Numbered from the stretch's first letter, positions 1-7,473 are shown. The stretch: 23,140 bases of DNA from Streptosporangiaceae bacterium (GCA_030040475.1 JASHTQ010000216.1:1-23140); one strand, 5' to 3'. Notes: generated by a model not told the origin, from the sequence alone. Program-made: numbers and translations.

Positions 1-392
1 CGGCTGGGCGGACTCGGGGACGAAGCGGAGCGTGCCGGCGATGGCCACGACGGCGAGGACCACGTTGACGGCGAAGGCGGCCCGCCAGGAGAACCACTCG
101 CGCAGGCCGAGGCGGCGCCGAACACGACGAGCCCGCCCAGCAGCGCCCTGCGGCGCCCGTAACGGTCCCCGAGAGCACCGGACGGAAGCAGCAGGACGGC
201 GAAGACCAGCAGGTAGGCGTCGATGATCCACTCGAGCTGGGTCTGGCTCGCGTGCGTGCTGCGGACCAGGCCTGGGATCGCGACGTTCAGTGACGCCATC
301 GCGGCCGAGACCGCTCCCAGGGCGACGCAGACGACGACGGTGACGATCGTGTTGCCGGCCTGCGGGCCGCCGGTTCGGACCTCGCCGGTCAT
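1..392 (-). pseudogene. MFS drug exporter (DHA2/EmrB-QacA type), internally deleted and frameshifted, partial
   Basis: The reverse strand from the ATG at 392 encodes the start of a 14-TM-type major facilitator exporter: a hydrophobic first helix, an alternating-access region reading [20 protein letters not shown], then MFS motif A ([11 protein letters not shown]) near residues 72-82. After residue about 96 (FGAASA, near position 107) the frame loses similarity. A different frame resumes at about position 108 with [20 protein letters not shown], which in intact family members lies roughly 65-70 residues further on. About 200 nt covering the third to fifth helices, including the conserved R/GxG motifs, are therefore gone, with a +1 shift. 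The gene continues off the window edge. It is divergent from a TetR gene, the usual arrangement for a regulated exporter. Family assignment is firm. Whether the lesion is real or an assembly artefact cannot be told from here. Confidence 0.75.
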
Positions 393-413
393 GACCTGTC
401 TCCTTTAAAGAAT

Positions 414-473
414 GAATATTCTTTTTGTATGGTGACGGAGGCGGTCCCAACCTCTCAAGAGTGAATATTCTTT
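414..473. promoter_or_regulatory. Two TetR-type operator sites between the MFS remnant and tetR
   Basis: The perfect 8-bp palindrome GAATATTC occurs at 414-421 and again at 463-470, each inside a longer direct repeat TGAATATTCTTT (413-424 and 462-473). Centres are 49 bp apart. The stretch is strikingly AT-rich for this genome. Lying between a TetR gene and its divergent exporter, these are the obvious candidate binding sites for autorepression and exporter control. The binding itself is inferred. Confidence 0.6.
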
Positions 474-483
474 CTTTTTGAGG

Positions 484-496
484 TAGGCTGGGTGGC
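484..496 (+). promoter_or_regulatory. Candidate leaderless -10 element for tetR
   Basis: TAGGCT at 484-489 is followed by exactly 7 nt and then the ATG at 497. This matches the TAnnnT-N7-start pattern seen at four other genes in the window and suggests transcription starts at the A of the start codon. It sits 11 nt downstream of the second GAATATTC repeat. Confidence 0.4.
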
Positions 497-1147
497 ATGC
501 CCCGGATTACCGAAGAGCGCCGCGAGGCCAGGCGCGAGCAGATCCTCGAGGCGACACGTGCCTGCCTGCAGGAACACGGCCTCGAGGCGGTGTCGATGGA
601 GATGATCATCGCCAGGTCCGGCCTGTCGACCGGCGCCGTCTACGGCTACTTCAAGGGCAAGGACGAGATCATCAACGCCGTCGTGACCGAGGGAACGGCC
701 GCGATGGGCCAGCAGATGCTCCCGATCCTCCGCGACCCCGCGCCGCCGCCGCTGCCCGAGTTCATGGCCCGACTGCTGGGCACGATCACGGAGTTCGGCC
801 AGGACAAGGATGACGGCATCGACCGGCTGCAGATCTCCCTGCACGGCTGGAGCCACTCGCAGAGCGACCCCGTACTCAGGGCGCGCACCCATGCCGCCTA
901 CCGCAGGCAGCGCGAACTGCTCGCCGACGTGGTGCGGCGGTGGCAGGCGGCCGGGACGTTCGACCCAGCCGTCGACCCAGACGGAATGGCAGAGTTGATG
1001 CAGTCGGTGCTCCTGGGATTCGTCGCCCAGCGGGCGCTGGCGGGCGACGCGGACGCGCCGGCACACATCGCCGCCCTGCAAGCCCTCTCTGCTGCCTCAT
1101 GTACCTCACCGGCACCGCCAGCCGCAGCCGGCGCCGCCCCCGTCTGA
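497..1147 (+). CDS. TetR/AcrR family transcriptional regulator
   Basis: A 216-residue protein with the classic TetR N-terminal DNA-binding domain: helix 1 around residues 10-27 (RREQILEATRACLQEHG) and the helix-turn-helix around 32-55 (MIIARSGLSTGAVYGYFKGK), ending in the usual YxYFxxKxE signature. The remaining alpha-helical part is the ligand and dimer domain; its effector cannot be read from sequence. The C-terminal 30 residues are Ala/Pro-rich and probably disordered. It is divergent from an MFS exporter remnant and probably represses that gene and itself through the two GAATATTC sites just upstream. The ATG at 497 was chosen because the TetR fold begins immediately and a -10-like hexamer lies at leaderless spacing. 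Confidence 0.9.
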   Translation: MPRITEERREARREQILEATRACLQEHGLEAVSMEMIIARSGLSTGAVYGYFKGKDEIINAVVTEGTAAMGQQMLPILRDPAPPPLPEFMARLLGTITEFGQDKDDGIDRLQISLHGWSHSQSDPVLRARTHAAYRRQRELLADVVRRWQAAGTFDPAVDPDGMAELMQSVLLGFVAQRALAGDADAPAHIAALQALSAASCTSPAPPAAAGAAPV

Positions 1148-1163
1148 GGTGCGTGTCGCACAG

Positions 1164-1199
1164 GCCCCGTATATCGGGGCTCGGGTCCCACAAGCCCCG
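1164..1199. terminator. Alternative stem-loops after tetR
   Basis: GCCCCG (1164-1169) can pair with CGGGGC (1175-1180). The same middle segment CGGGGCT (1175-1181) can instead pair with AGCCCCG (1193-1199). The two hairpins exclude each other. There is no T-run. The position 17 nt past the tetR stop suggests a transcription end signal of the actinobacterial, U-tract-free kind. Confidence 0.4.
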
Positions 1200-1312
1200 A
1201 TCCGGGAGGCGGTAGCGCAGGAGGCGTTGACCGAAGGCTGACGGCCTGTTGGTGGCTACTTGCGGGTAACCTGCGATCAGCAGTGGTGACCGCTCGGGAC
1301 GGAGGAAGACCG

Positions 1313-2986
1313 ATGAATCCGCTGACCCGCATCGCCGGCCTGGCGACCGACCGGCTGCTCGGGCTTGGGTCGGGGACGGAGCCGTACGTGGTCAGCCGGG
1401 ATGTGGCGGTGCCGATGCCGGACGGCGTGGCGCTGCTCGGCGATCACTACCGGCCGGCCGGGGAGGACGGCCCGCTGCCCGTCGTGCTGATCCGCTCGCC
1501 GTACGGCCGATCCGGGGTGGCGGGGCTGGTGTTTGCCGCGCCGCTGGCGCGGCGGGGGTTCCAGGTGTTCATCCAGAGCACGCGGGGGACGTTCGGCTCT
1601 GGCGGGCTGTTCCGGCCGTTCACCAGCGAGCGGGAGGACGGCCTGGCGACGGTCGCGTGGCTGCGCGGGCAGCCGTGGTGCGACGGGCGGGTGGCGATGA
1701 CCGGGGCGTCGTACCTGGGGCACACGCAGTGGGCGGTCGCGCCGTACGCCGAGCCGCCGCTTGCCTCGGTGTCGATGCACGTCACCACGGCGAACTTCAG
1801 CGCCGCGTTCTACCAGCACGGCGTGCCGAGCCTGCAGAACACGCTGAACTGGGTCGGGCTGATCGGCAGGCAGGAACGGGGGCTGCTCGGCGTCGTCCCG
1901 GGTCCGCGGCAGGCAGCCAGGATGCGGCGGGCGCTGCGGAAGGTCCCGCTGCAGGCGGCCGACGTGGACGTGGCCGGCGCGCCGGTCGTGTTCTGGCGGG
2001 ACTGGACCGGGCACTCCGTACCGGGCGATGAGTTCTGGACGGGGACCGATCACGACCGCGCGGACCTGACCCGGCTGCCGCCGGTCAACATGGTGAGCGG
2101 ATGGTGGGACCTGTTCGTGCCGCTGCAGCTGCGCGACTTCGCGGCGATCAGGGCGGCCGGCGGCACCGCGCGGATCACCGTCGGGCCGTGGCTGCACGGC
2201 GAGCCCGCCGAGCTGAAGGCCATGATCCAGTCGGACGTGGTGTGGCTGTCGCACCAGCTGGACGGCGGCGCGCCGCCGCAGGGCGCGCCGGTTCGGGTCT
2301 TCCTGCAGCGGGCCGGTGACTGGCTGGAGTTCGATTCGTGGCCGCCGCCCGGCGCCGAGGCGACCGCCTGGTACCTGCGCGCCGGGGGCGGCCTGTCCCG
2401 CTCGGCTGCCGAGCCCGGCGACGCCGGCGCGCCGGACACGTTCGTCTACGACCCGGCGGACCCGACGCCTTCGGCGGGCGGGCCGCTGCTGCAGCCGCCC
2501 GGCAAGCAGGTCGACAACTCCGGCATCGAGGCCAGGCCCGACGTGCTGACCTATACCAGCGAGCCGCTGGCGGCCGACGTTGACCTGGTCGGTCCGGTCA
2601 GCGCGCGGATCTTCGTGCGGACCGGGCGCAAGCACGCCGACGTGTACGTCCGGGTCTGCGACGTGGACGCCAACGGCGTCTCGCGGAACATCGTGGACGG
2701 CATCAGGCGGCTCAGCCCGCAGACCGTGCCCGCCGCCGACGTCACGGTTCTTGACGATGGCGTGCTAGGGGTGGAGGTGGAGCTCTACCCGACCGGCTAC
2801 CGGCTCCTGGCCGGGCACCGCATCCGCGTGCAGGTCAGCGGCGGCGCGTTCCCGCGGTTCGCGCGGAACTTCGGCACCGGGGAGCCGTTCGCCACCGCCA
2901 GGCGGGCGGTGCGCTGCAGCTTCGAGATCTACCGCGACGCCGAGCACCCCTCGTCCGTATCGCTGCCGGTGCTGGCGGGCGGCTGA
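1313..2986 (+). CDS. CocE/NonD family alpha/beta hydrolase (X-Pro dipeptidyl-peptidase S15 type)
   Basis: A 557-residue serine hydrolase of the CocE / X-prolyl dipeptidyl-peptidase family, which hydrolyses esters or acyl-peptide bonds; the substrate is unknown. The catalytic domain shows the family oxyanion Tyr in RSPYGR (Tyr64), nucleophile Ser133 in GASYLGHTQW, acid Asp266 in VSGWWDLF and His295 in VGPWLHGE. The C-terminal third (from about residue 350) is the beta-jelly-roll PepX_C domain. No signal peptide is evident, so it is probably cytoplasmic. The ATG at 1313 is preferred over an in-frame GTG at 1283 because GGAGGA lies at 1301-1306 with a 6-nt spacer. The gene stands alone on the plus strand and converges on the lectin genes with a 14-nt gap. 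The full triad suggests an active enzyme. Confidence 0.9.
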   Translation: MNPLTRIAGLATDRLLGLGSGTEPYVVSRDVAVPMPDGVALLGDHYRPAGEDGPLPVVLIRSPYGRSGVAGLVFAAPLARRGFQVFIQSTRGTFGSGGLFRPFTSEREDGLATVAWLRGQPWCDGRVAMTGASYLGHTQWAVAPYAEPPLASVSMHVTTANFSAAFYQHGVPSLQNTLNWVGLIGRQERGLLGVVPGPRQAARMRRALRKVPLQAADVDVAGAPVVFWRDWTGHSVPGDEFWTGTDHDRADLTRLPPVNMVSGWWDLFVPLQLRDFAAIRAAGGTARITVGPWLHGEPAELKAMIQSDVVWLSHQLDGGAPPQGAPVRVFLQRAGDWLEFDSWPPPGAEATAWYLRAGGGLSRSAAEPGDAGAPDTFVYDPADPTPSAGGPLLQPPGKQVDNSGIEARPDVLTYTSEPLAADVDLVGPVSARIFVRTGRKHADVYVRVCDVDANGVSRNIVDGIRRLSPQTVPAADVTVLDDGVLGVEVELYPTGYRLLAGHRIRVQVSGGAFPRFARNFGTGEPFATARRAVRCSFEIYRDAEHPSSVSLPVLAGG

Positions 2987-3000
2987 TCCGGGTCACCCCG

Positions 3001-3756
3001 TTACGATTCGGGTGCGAAGCTCAGCGTCTCCGGCTGCGCGCTGTCGGTTCCGGCGCGATTGCCGTTCCCGGTGCGGACTACCCCGCTGGGATTGCCCGGG
3101 CAGATCCCCCGCGCCTGGCGGCAGTTGCCATCCTGGCGCGTCGCAGGCGTCGCTCTCCGATACGAATCGGCCGGCGATTCTTCAGGCCAGGTAGATGTGT
3201 GGGACACGGCCACGGACAAGACGCTCGCAACGTTTTCCCCCTCGTCCGCCAGCATCGACGCGATCGCCTTCGGCCCCAGCGGGAAGACCGTGGTCGTCGC
3301 CGACGGGACGAACGCCGACACCATCGAGTTCTGGACGCAGTCCGCCCAGTTGGTGACGTCCCACATGTCGTTGGCCACGCCGCCGCACCCCCACAGCTGG
3401 ACCTTGCTGCCGTCACCGAGGCTAGGAGAGTCGTTCGCGTTGAGACATTTCGACTGGTATTCGTCGTTGAACAGGGTCTCGAAGCCCGCGCTGTCTTGAG
3501 CACCAGGGGACCAGAACTGGTTGGCGTTCCCGGTGCATTTCCACAGCTGGACCTTGTCGCCGTTCTTTCCCGCCGTTGACCCCGAGTCGTTGGCGTCCAG
3601 GCAGTAGTTCCCGTCCTCGTTGATGAGCTCGACCTCGGCGATGCCGGCAAGCCTCAGCTGCAGTCCGCCGGACGGGGCGGACGGGGCCGCCGCCGCGCGG
3701 GGCGCGCTGAGGCCGGCCAGCGCGCCAGCGGCCAGGGCCAGGGCCAGGGCCAGCAT
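3001..3756 (-). CDS. Secreted ricin-type beta-trefoil lectin, C-terminal half replaced by antisense WD40 sequence
   Basis: The 251-residue frame begins with a hydrophobic signal peptide (about residues 1-24, Ala-rich, ending near AAAAP). It then has two trefoil-like repeats with the family pattern: NYCLDAND...KVQLWKCTGNANQFW and KCLNAND...KVQLWGCGGVANDMW. After about residue 138 lectin similarity stops. The rest of the frame, to the stop at 3001, lies opposite a plus-strand WD40 remnant (3167-3337), so its last 110 or so residues are probably non-native. A complete trefoil has three repeats; here only two remain. It lies 42 nt downstream of the other lectin gene, which suggests co-transcription. 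A TGA (the upstream gene's stop) shortly upstream in this frame limits the start to the ATG at 3756. Export and sugar binding are family-based; function of the truncated form is doubtful. Confidence 0.6.
   Translation of the reverse strand: MLALALALAAGALAGLSAPRAAAAPSAPSGGLQLRLAGIAEVELINEDGNYCLDANDSGSTAGKNGDKVQLWKCTGNANQFWSPGAQDSAGFETLFNDEYQSKCLNANDSPSLGDGSKVQLWGCGGVANDMWDVTNWADCVQNSMVSAFVPSATTTVFPLGPKAIASMLADEGENVASVLSVAVSHTSTWPEESPADSYRRATPATRQDGNCRQARGICPGNPSGVVRTGNGNRAGTDSAQPETLSFAPES
3167..3337 (+). pseudogene. WD40 repeat fragment, antisense inside the lectin gene
   Basis: Read on the plus strand, this stretch gives one clear WD40 blade: SAGDSSGQVDVWDTATDKTL followed by SIDAIAFGPSGKTVVVADGT and ending DTIEFWT. 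It contains the GH/D...WD spacing of beta-propeller repeats common in actinobacterial kinases and NTPases. It has no start codon of its own, no neighbouring blades and no downstream continuation, so it is a remnant. It probably came from the 3' end of a WD40 gene joined tail-first into the lectin gene. Confidence 0.6.
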
Positions 3757-3798
3757 GCCGAGACGGCTGGCCGCCCTGACCAGGTGGCCTGCTCGGTT

Positions 3799-4398
3799 TC
3801 ACGGCAGGCTCCACAGGAACGTCTTGCTTCCGTAGGTGTAGTTCAGGTAGATCCCCACCCCGGCGGAGTGGCTGTTGCCGTCGGGGTGCATGCCGCAGGC
3901 CTCGCCCTCGGAGACGAACTGGCAGGCCTGGCGGCCGGTGTTGGCGACCTCGTAGATCAGGTAGCCGCCGTCCCTGCCGTCGTAGTACAGATCCCACACC
4001 TGCCAGACGGTCGACCGGCACTTGTTCTGCACCACCGCGGTGCCGCGCTGGTTGCTGTCCCGGTACGGCTCCAGGCACAGGCCGGAATGGTAATTCCGGA
4101 GCTTGTAGAAGCCGGCGTCGGCGCCCGAGGTGATCGGGACGAGCCACCAGTACTCCGCCGCGCTGCCATTGCAGCCCCACTGAATCACCTGGACACCCGC
4201 GCTGCGCGAGCCGCCTGGCAGGGTCATGCAGAGCTTGTCCCAGTCGACGATCTTGACCTTGACGCTCGCCGCGGCGGGCGCGGCCGAGCCGCCCGTGCCT
4301 GCCCAGGCCACGGCGGACGGCGCCATCGCCAGGCCGGCCGTGACGAGACCAGCGATCGTGAAGCGCGTGAGGGCGGCGCTAAGACGCCATCGACCCAT
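3799..4398 (-). CDS. Secreted ricin-type beta-trefoil lectin domain protein
   Basis: A 199-residue protein with an N-terminal signal peptide (helix about residues 12-28, likely cleavage after AWA at 33). The mature part is trefoil-like, with repeats carrying Cys pairs and aromatic Q-x-W-like positions: GVQVIQWGCNGSAAEYWWL, GLCLEPY...NKCRSTVWQVWDL and a third region ending KTFLWSLP. Such domains bind galactosides, xylan or other glycans outside the cell; specificity is not readable. The start is well supported: AGGAGGT at 4408-4414 lies 9 nt before the ATG. It is the first gene of a two-lectin minus-strand unit. Three repeats make this copy look complete, unlike its downstream neighbour. Confidence 0.75.
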   Translation of the reverse strand: MGRWRLSAALTRFTIAGLVTAGLAMAPSAVAWAGTGGSAAPAAASVKVKIVDWDKLCMTLPGGSRSAGVQVIQWGCNGSAAEYWWLVPITSGADAGFYKLRNYHSGLCLEPYRDSNQRGTAVVQNKCRSTVWQVWDLYYDGRDGGYLIYEVANTGRQACQFVSEGEACGMHPDGNSHSAGVGIYLNYTYGSKTFLWSLP

Positions 4399-4549
4399 TC
4401 GATGCTCACCTCCTGAGTGACTGCGTGCCCGGCACGTCGAGTCTGTCCGGAGCCGCTAGCAGGCGGTCAGCATTCGATCATCACCGCGGCCTCGCGCCGC
4501 TCCGCGCGGGTTACCGCCAGTCGATCGCGGGGATGGCGTACGCCGCCCT

Positions 4550-4580
<31 letters not shown>

Positions 4581-4624
4581 GGGTCGGCCGCGGCGCGGCA
4601 GCTATCGTGCTACAGGTAAGTGTT

Positions 4625-4646
4625 GCCCGCGGGCGAAACCGCGGGC
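4625..4646 (+). promoter_or_regulatory. GC-rich hairpin in the leader of the 4668 gene
   Basis: GCCCGCGG (4625-4632) pairs perfectly with CCGCGGGC (4639-4646) around a GCGAAA loop. It ends 11 nt before the AGGAGG ribosome site at 4658-4663. A -10-like TATCGT lies at 4603-4608. An 8-bp GC stem in a short leader could affect translation or mRNA stability; no known riboswitch class is recognised. Confidence 0.45.
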
Positions 4647-4667
4647 ATTTGGCCACCAGGAGGCGCG

Positions 4668-5234
4668 GTGCATCCATCCCCCGCTGAACGCTTCTACTTC
4701 GACCAATATGAACGCCAGCAAGAGGCCTGGGCGTGGCAAGCGGAAGCAGCGCGGCTGCACGCCGTTGTCGCATCTCAAGTCGCTGGTGAGATTTCCAGGG
4801 GGGCGGCCCAGGCCGCCGCACGGCAGGGAGCCTACGTGCATTACGAGGAACAAACCTTCAATATCGGCGAGGTCCAGATTGGCCGCGGGATCGATAACCG
4901 GGTGATTCTTACGATCCCCGGGCAGTTCGGTACGGCTCTTAGCTTCGTCGCCACGCTGTCCAATGGCGGCAGGCAGTCAGGCGGAAGCTGGCTCTGGTGG
5001 TCCTTCCATACCAGCGTGGACGGTCTGAACTGGCTTTCCATCAGCTCACCCGGAGGGACGCCTTTTATCGCCGTCCAATCCAAGGGTGCCGGCAGCACGC
5101 GTCAGCACGGCCCGTTTGGCAATCGTCTGGCGCTGAAGATCGGGTGTAAAGAAAGCAACCGAGCCGACGACACGTCATGGCTGCCTGGTGAGTGGCTTGA
5201 CCTGCGCCTGACCATTGGCGTTCAACGTGTCTGA
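4668..5234 (+). CDS. Hypothetical protein, helical N-terminus and beta-rich C-terminus
   Basis: I do not recognise this 188-residue protein. Residues 1-55 are predicted helical and rich in Ala, Glu and Gln (AERFYFDQYERQQEAWAWQA). Residues 60-188 look like a beta-sandwich, with alternating hydrophobic strands, several Trp (GGSWLWWSFHTSVDGLNWL) and many Gly/Ser turns. There is no signal peptide, membrane segment or obvious catalytic motif. GTG at 4668 is preferred over the in-frame GTG at 4620 because AGGAGG lies at 4658-4663 and the upstream start would fall before the leader hairpin. It ends 23 nt before the isomerase gene, so the two may be co-transcribed, although no functional link is visible. 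Confidence 0.65.
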   Translation: MHPSPAERFYFDQYERQQEAWAWQAEAARLHAVVASQVAGEISRGAAQAAARQGAYVHYEEQTFNIGEVQIGRGIDNRVILTIPGQFGTALSFVATLSNGGRQSGGSWLWWSFHTSVDGLNWLSISSPGGTPFIAVQSKGAGSTRQHGPFGNRLALKIGCKESNRADDTSWLPGEWLDLRLTIGVQRV

Positions 5235-5257
5235 GCAACCTCGGTCCCGGTAAGGTC

Positions 5258-6334
5258 ATGCGCGTGCAGCCGATCGTGCTCGGGCCGAACATGCCCGAGA
5301 TGTTCTACCGCGGCGACGGCCGGATCGACGGGCTGCGCGGGACATCCGGGCAGGCCGGCCGGCCCGAGGACTGGATCGCCTCGGTCACGGCAAGGTTCGG
5401 CACCGAGACGGACGGGATGACGCGGCTGCCTGACGGCTCGCTGCTGGCCGAGGCGGTCGCCGCCGATCCGGAGGCGTGGCTCGGCGCCGATCACGTCGCC
5501 AGGTACGGCAGTGACACCGGATTGCTGGTGAAGCTGCTCGATGCCGGCCAGCGGCTTCCCGTGCACGTGCATCCGGACAGGCGCTTCGCCGCGGAGCACC
5601 TGGCGCGGCCGCACGGCAAGACCGAGGCGTGGATAGTGCTCGAGGCGGAGCCCGGCGCGGCCGTCTACGTCGGCTTCAGCCGGGACGTCGGCGCGGACGA
5701 GCTCATCGGCTGGGCGCGCGGCCATGACATCGAGGCGATGCTGGCCGTGACCAACCGGGTGCCTGTTGCCGCCGGCGACAGCGTGCTGTGCCCGGCCGGG
5801 ACGCCGCACGCGATCAGCGCCGGGATCCTGGTCGTGGAGCTTCAGGAGCCCGCGGACCTGTCGATCATGCTGGAGTGGGACTCGTTCGGTCTGGCCGAGC
5901 GGGAGGCGACGCTGGGCCTGCCCTTGGAGGAGGCTCTGGCCTGCGTCAACCGGCGCGCCTGCCCGCCGGAGCGGCTCGACGCGCTGCGCGGCCGGCCGCT
6001 GAGCGGCGCCGTGGGCTCGCTGCTGCCCGCGGAGGGAGACCCGTTCTTCGTGGCCGAGCGCGTGGACACCCGTTCGGCAAGCCGGCACCTGTCGCGGAGC
6101 TACGGGGTACTCGTGGTGACCGCCGGGCGGGGTTCCCTCTCGACCGAGAACGGCGGCTCGCTACCGGTCGGCCGGGGCAGCACGGTGCTGATCCCGCACG
6201 CGGCCGGCCCTTGCACGCTGACCGGTGCCGTCCAGGGCGTCCGCTGCCTGCCCGCCGCGTTAGCGGGCCGCGGACGCGATCTCGCCGGAGCCGCGCGCGA
6301 TGAGGCGGGTGAGGAGCACGATGTCGCGTGGTGA
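5258..6334 (+). CDS. manA: Type I mannose-6-phosphate isomerase
   Basis: A 358-residue cupin-type zinc enzyme interconverting mannose-6-phosphate and fructose-6-phosphate. Metal-binding residues of the type I family are visible: His103 and His105 in PVHVHPD, Glu123 in KTEAWIVLE and His184 in CPAGTPHAI. The second cupin half follows (about 260-335). The ATG at 5258 has a weak GGTAAGG site just upstream. The last 25 or so residues, after GVRCLP, run antisense over the 3' end of the lacI-family gene (75-bp overlap) and look like a run-on tail beyond the usual end of the family. Together with the adjacent LacI repressor and sugar importer, it suggests entry of mannose or a related sugar into glycolysis. 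Function is confident; the true C-terminus is less so. Confidence 0.85.
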   Translation: MRVQPIVLGPNMPEMFYRGDGRIDGLRGTSGQAGRPEDWIASVTARFGTETDGMTRLPDGSLLAEAVAADPEAWLGADHVARYGSDTGLLVKLLDAGQRLPVHVHPDRRFAAEHLARPHGKTEAWIVLEAEPGAAVYVGFSRDVGADELIGWARGHDIEAMLAVTNRVPVAAGDSVLCPAGTPHAISAGILVVELQEPADLSIMLEWDSFGLAEREATLGLPLEEALACVNRRACPPERLDALRGRPLSGAVGSLLPAEGDPFFVAERVDTRSASRHLSRSYGVLVVTAGRGSLSTENGGSLPVGRGSTVLIPHAAGPCTLTGAVQGVRCLPAALAGRGRDLAGAARDEAGEEHDVAW

Positions 6335-7327
6335 GGATGTGTCGCCGTTGATCCGGGCAAACAGCAGTTGCGCGGCCGTCGCTCCGATGGCCGCCGGATC
6401 CTGGGCGACCACAGTCACCGGTGTGGCGAGCTTGTCCGCAAGCGCGAATTCGTCGAAGCCGACAAGCGCGACCCTGCCGGTGCCGTCGCCCCGCCGGCGA
6501 CCGGGTCCTTCGGCGGCCGGCCCGTAGCGTCCTGCGTCCTGCAGCGCGTCGATGACGCCCATCGTGACCAGGTCGTTGCTGGCGAAGATGGCGGTGGGCG
6601 GCTCCGGCTGACGGATTAGCGCGGCCGCCGCCTCGGCTGCCTCGGCCCGGCCGCGCAGCCCGTGCCGCACGTGGGCGGGAGCCGGCACCAGGCCCTCGTG
6701 GGCCAGGGCCTCGGCGAAGCCGGCGTACCGCTCGCGCACGGCCCAGATGTCTTCGCGGTCGCCCAGGTACCCGATGCGGCGGTGGCCGTAGCCGATCAGG
6801 TGCCGCACCGCCGCGTGCGCGCCGTGCCTGTTGTCCACCAGCACGGTGTCGACGCTCAGGCCGGCGGCCGGCCGGTCCGCGCAGACGACCTTGACGCCGA
6901 GATCCTGCTGCGCGCGCAGGAACCGGTGGCTGCCTGCCGCGGGGACCAGGATCACGCCGTCCACGCGCCGCGCGCAGAACGCGGCGATGACCTCGCGTTC
7001 CCTGGCCAGGCTGTCGTTCGAGCTGCCGATGAGCACGACGCAGGAATGCAGCCTCGCGGCATCCTCCACGGCACGGGCCATGGTGGCGAAGAAGGGGTTG
7101 GCGATGTCGTCCACCAGCAGGCCGATCGTCTGCGTCGGCTCGGAATGGCGCCGGAGCTGACGGGCCGCGTCGTTGCGGTGGTAGCCGAGCTGCCTGATCG
7201 CGCGTTCCACCTTGGCCGCCGTCTCGGGCTGCACGCCGGGTTCCCTGTTGACCACGCGCGAGACGGTCATCAGGCTGACGCCCGCGACCCGGGCGACGTC
7301 TCGCATGGTAGGTCGCCTGGTGACCAT
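6260..7327 (-). CDS. LacI family transcriptional repressor
   Basis: A 355-residue LacI/GalR protein. The N-terminal helix-turn-helix and hinge helix are clear (residues 7-27 TMRDVARVAGVSLMTVSRVV, then the hinge near AARQLRR). They are followed by the periplasmic-binding-protein-like sugar domain (QTIGLLVDDIANPFF, VDGVILVPA, ASNDLVTMGVIDAL, VALVGFDEF). An unusual Gly/Arg-rich insert around residues 275-288 precedes VALVGFDEF. It is divergent from the ABC importer; a matched operator pair occupies the intergenic space (7352-7365 and 7460-7473), so it very likely represses both directions. The inducer is probably the imported sugar or a derivative. GAGGG lies 6 nt before the ATG. Its 3' end overlaps the manA tail. 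Confidence 0.92.
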   Translation of the reverse strand: MVTRRPTMRDVARVAGVSLMTVSRVVNREPGVQPETAAKVERAIRQLGYHRNDAARQLRRHSEPTQTIGLLVDDIANPFFATMARAVEDAARLHSCVVLIGSSNDSLAREREVIAAFCARRVDGVILVPAAGSHRFLRAQQDLGVKVVCADRPAAGLSVDTVLVDNRHGAHAAVRHLIGYGHRRIGYLGDREDIWAVRERYAGFAEALAHEGLVPAPAHVRHGLRGRAEAAEAAAALIRQPEPPTAIFASNDLVTMGVIDALQDAGRYGPAAEGPGRRRGDGTGRVALVGFDEFALADKLATPVTVVAQDPAAIGATAAQLLFARINGDTSSPRDIVLLTRLIARGSGEIASAAR

Positions 7328-7351
7328 GGCCCGCCCTCATTCGCCGTCTTA

Positions 7352-7365
7352 TGTGAACGTTATCA
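7352..7365. promoter_or_regulatory. LacI-type operator 1, in the lacI promoter
   Basis: TGTGAACGTTATCA, with palindromic core AACGTT, matches 12 of 14 bases with operator 2. On the minus strand it falls between a TTGACG -35-like box (7375-7380) and the lacI start, where bound repressor would block its own promoter. The CG-centred core is typical of LacI-family operators. Confidence 0.7.
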
Positions 7366-7418
7366 GCCAGATGACGTCAAGGCTTCATACCAAATCCCCG
7401 CGTGGCGGGCAATACCCC

Positions 7419-7447
7419 TTGACTTCGCCGCCGAATCACCTCAAGAT
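7419..7447 (+). promoter_or_regulatory. Sigma-70-like promoter of the sugar ABC operon
   Basis: TTGACT (7419-7424), a 17-nt spacer, then CAAGAT (7442-7447). The expected start point near 7454 lies just before operator 2, so repressor bound there would act as a roadblock. The -35 box is good and the -10 box only fair. Confidence 0.5.
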
Positions 7448-7459
7448 CGGGCGAAAGGA

Positions 7460-7473
7460 TGTTAACGTTACCA
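7460..7473. promoter_or_regulatory. LacI-type operator 2, in front of the ABC operon
   Basis: TGTTAACGTTACCA contains the 8-bp palindrome TAACGTTA and matches operator 1 at 12 of 14 positions. Centres of the two sites are 108 bp apart, close to ten helical turns, so looping between them is possible. An upstream in-frame ATG at 7459 overlaps this operator, one reason to prefer the later start for the ATPase gene. Confidence 0.7.

Noticed and set aside
1277..2635. A 452-codon minus-strand frame opposite the CocE hydrolase
   Set aside because: Low-complexity Arg/Gly/Pro composition with no motifs, while the plus strand has a complete catalytic triad and a ribosome site.
3059..3499. An independent plus-strand gene containing the WD40 blade
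   Set aside because: Only about 57 residues are WD40-like; sequence on both sides is nonsense or antisense to the lectin and there is no ribosome site. Kept as a remnant.
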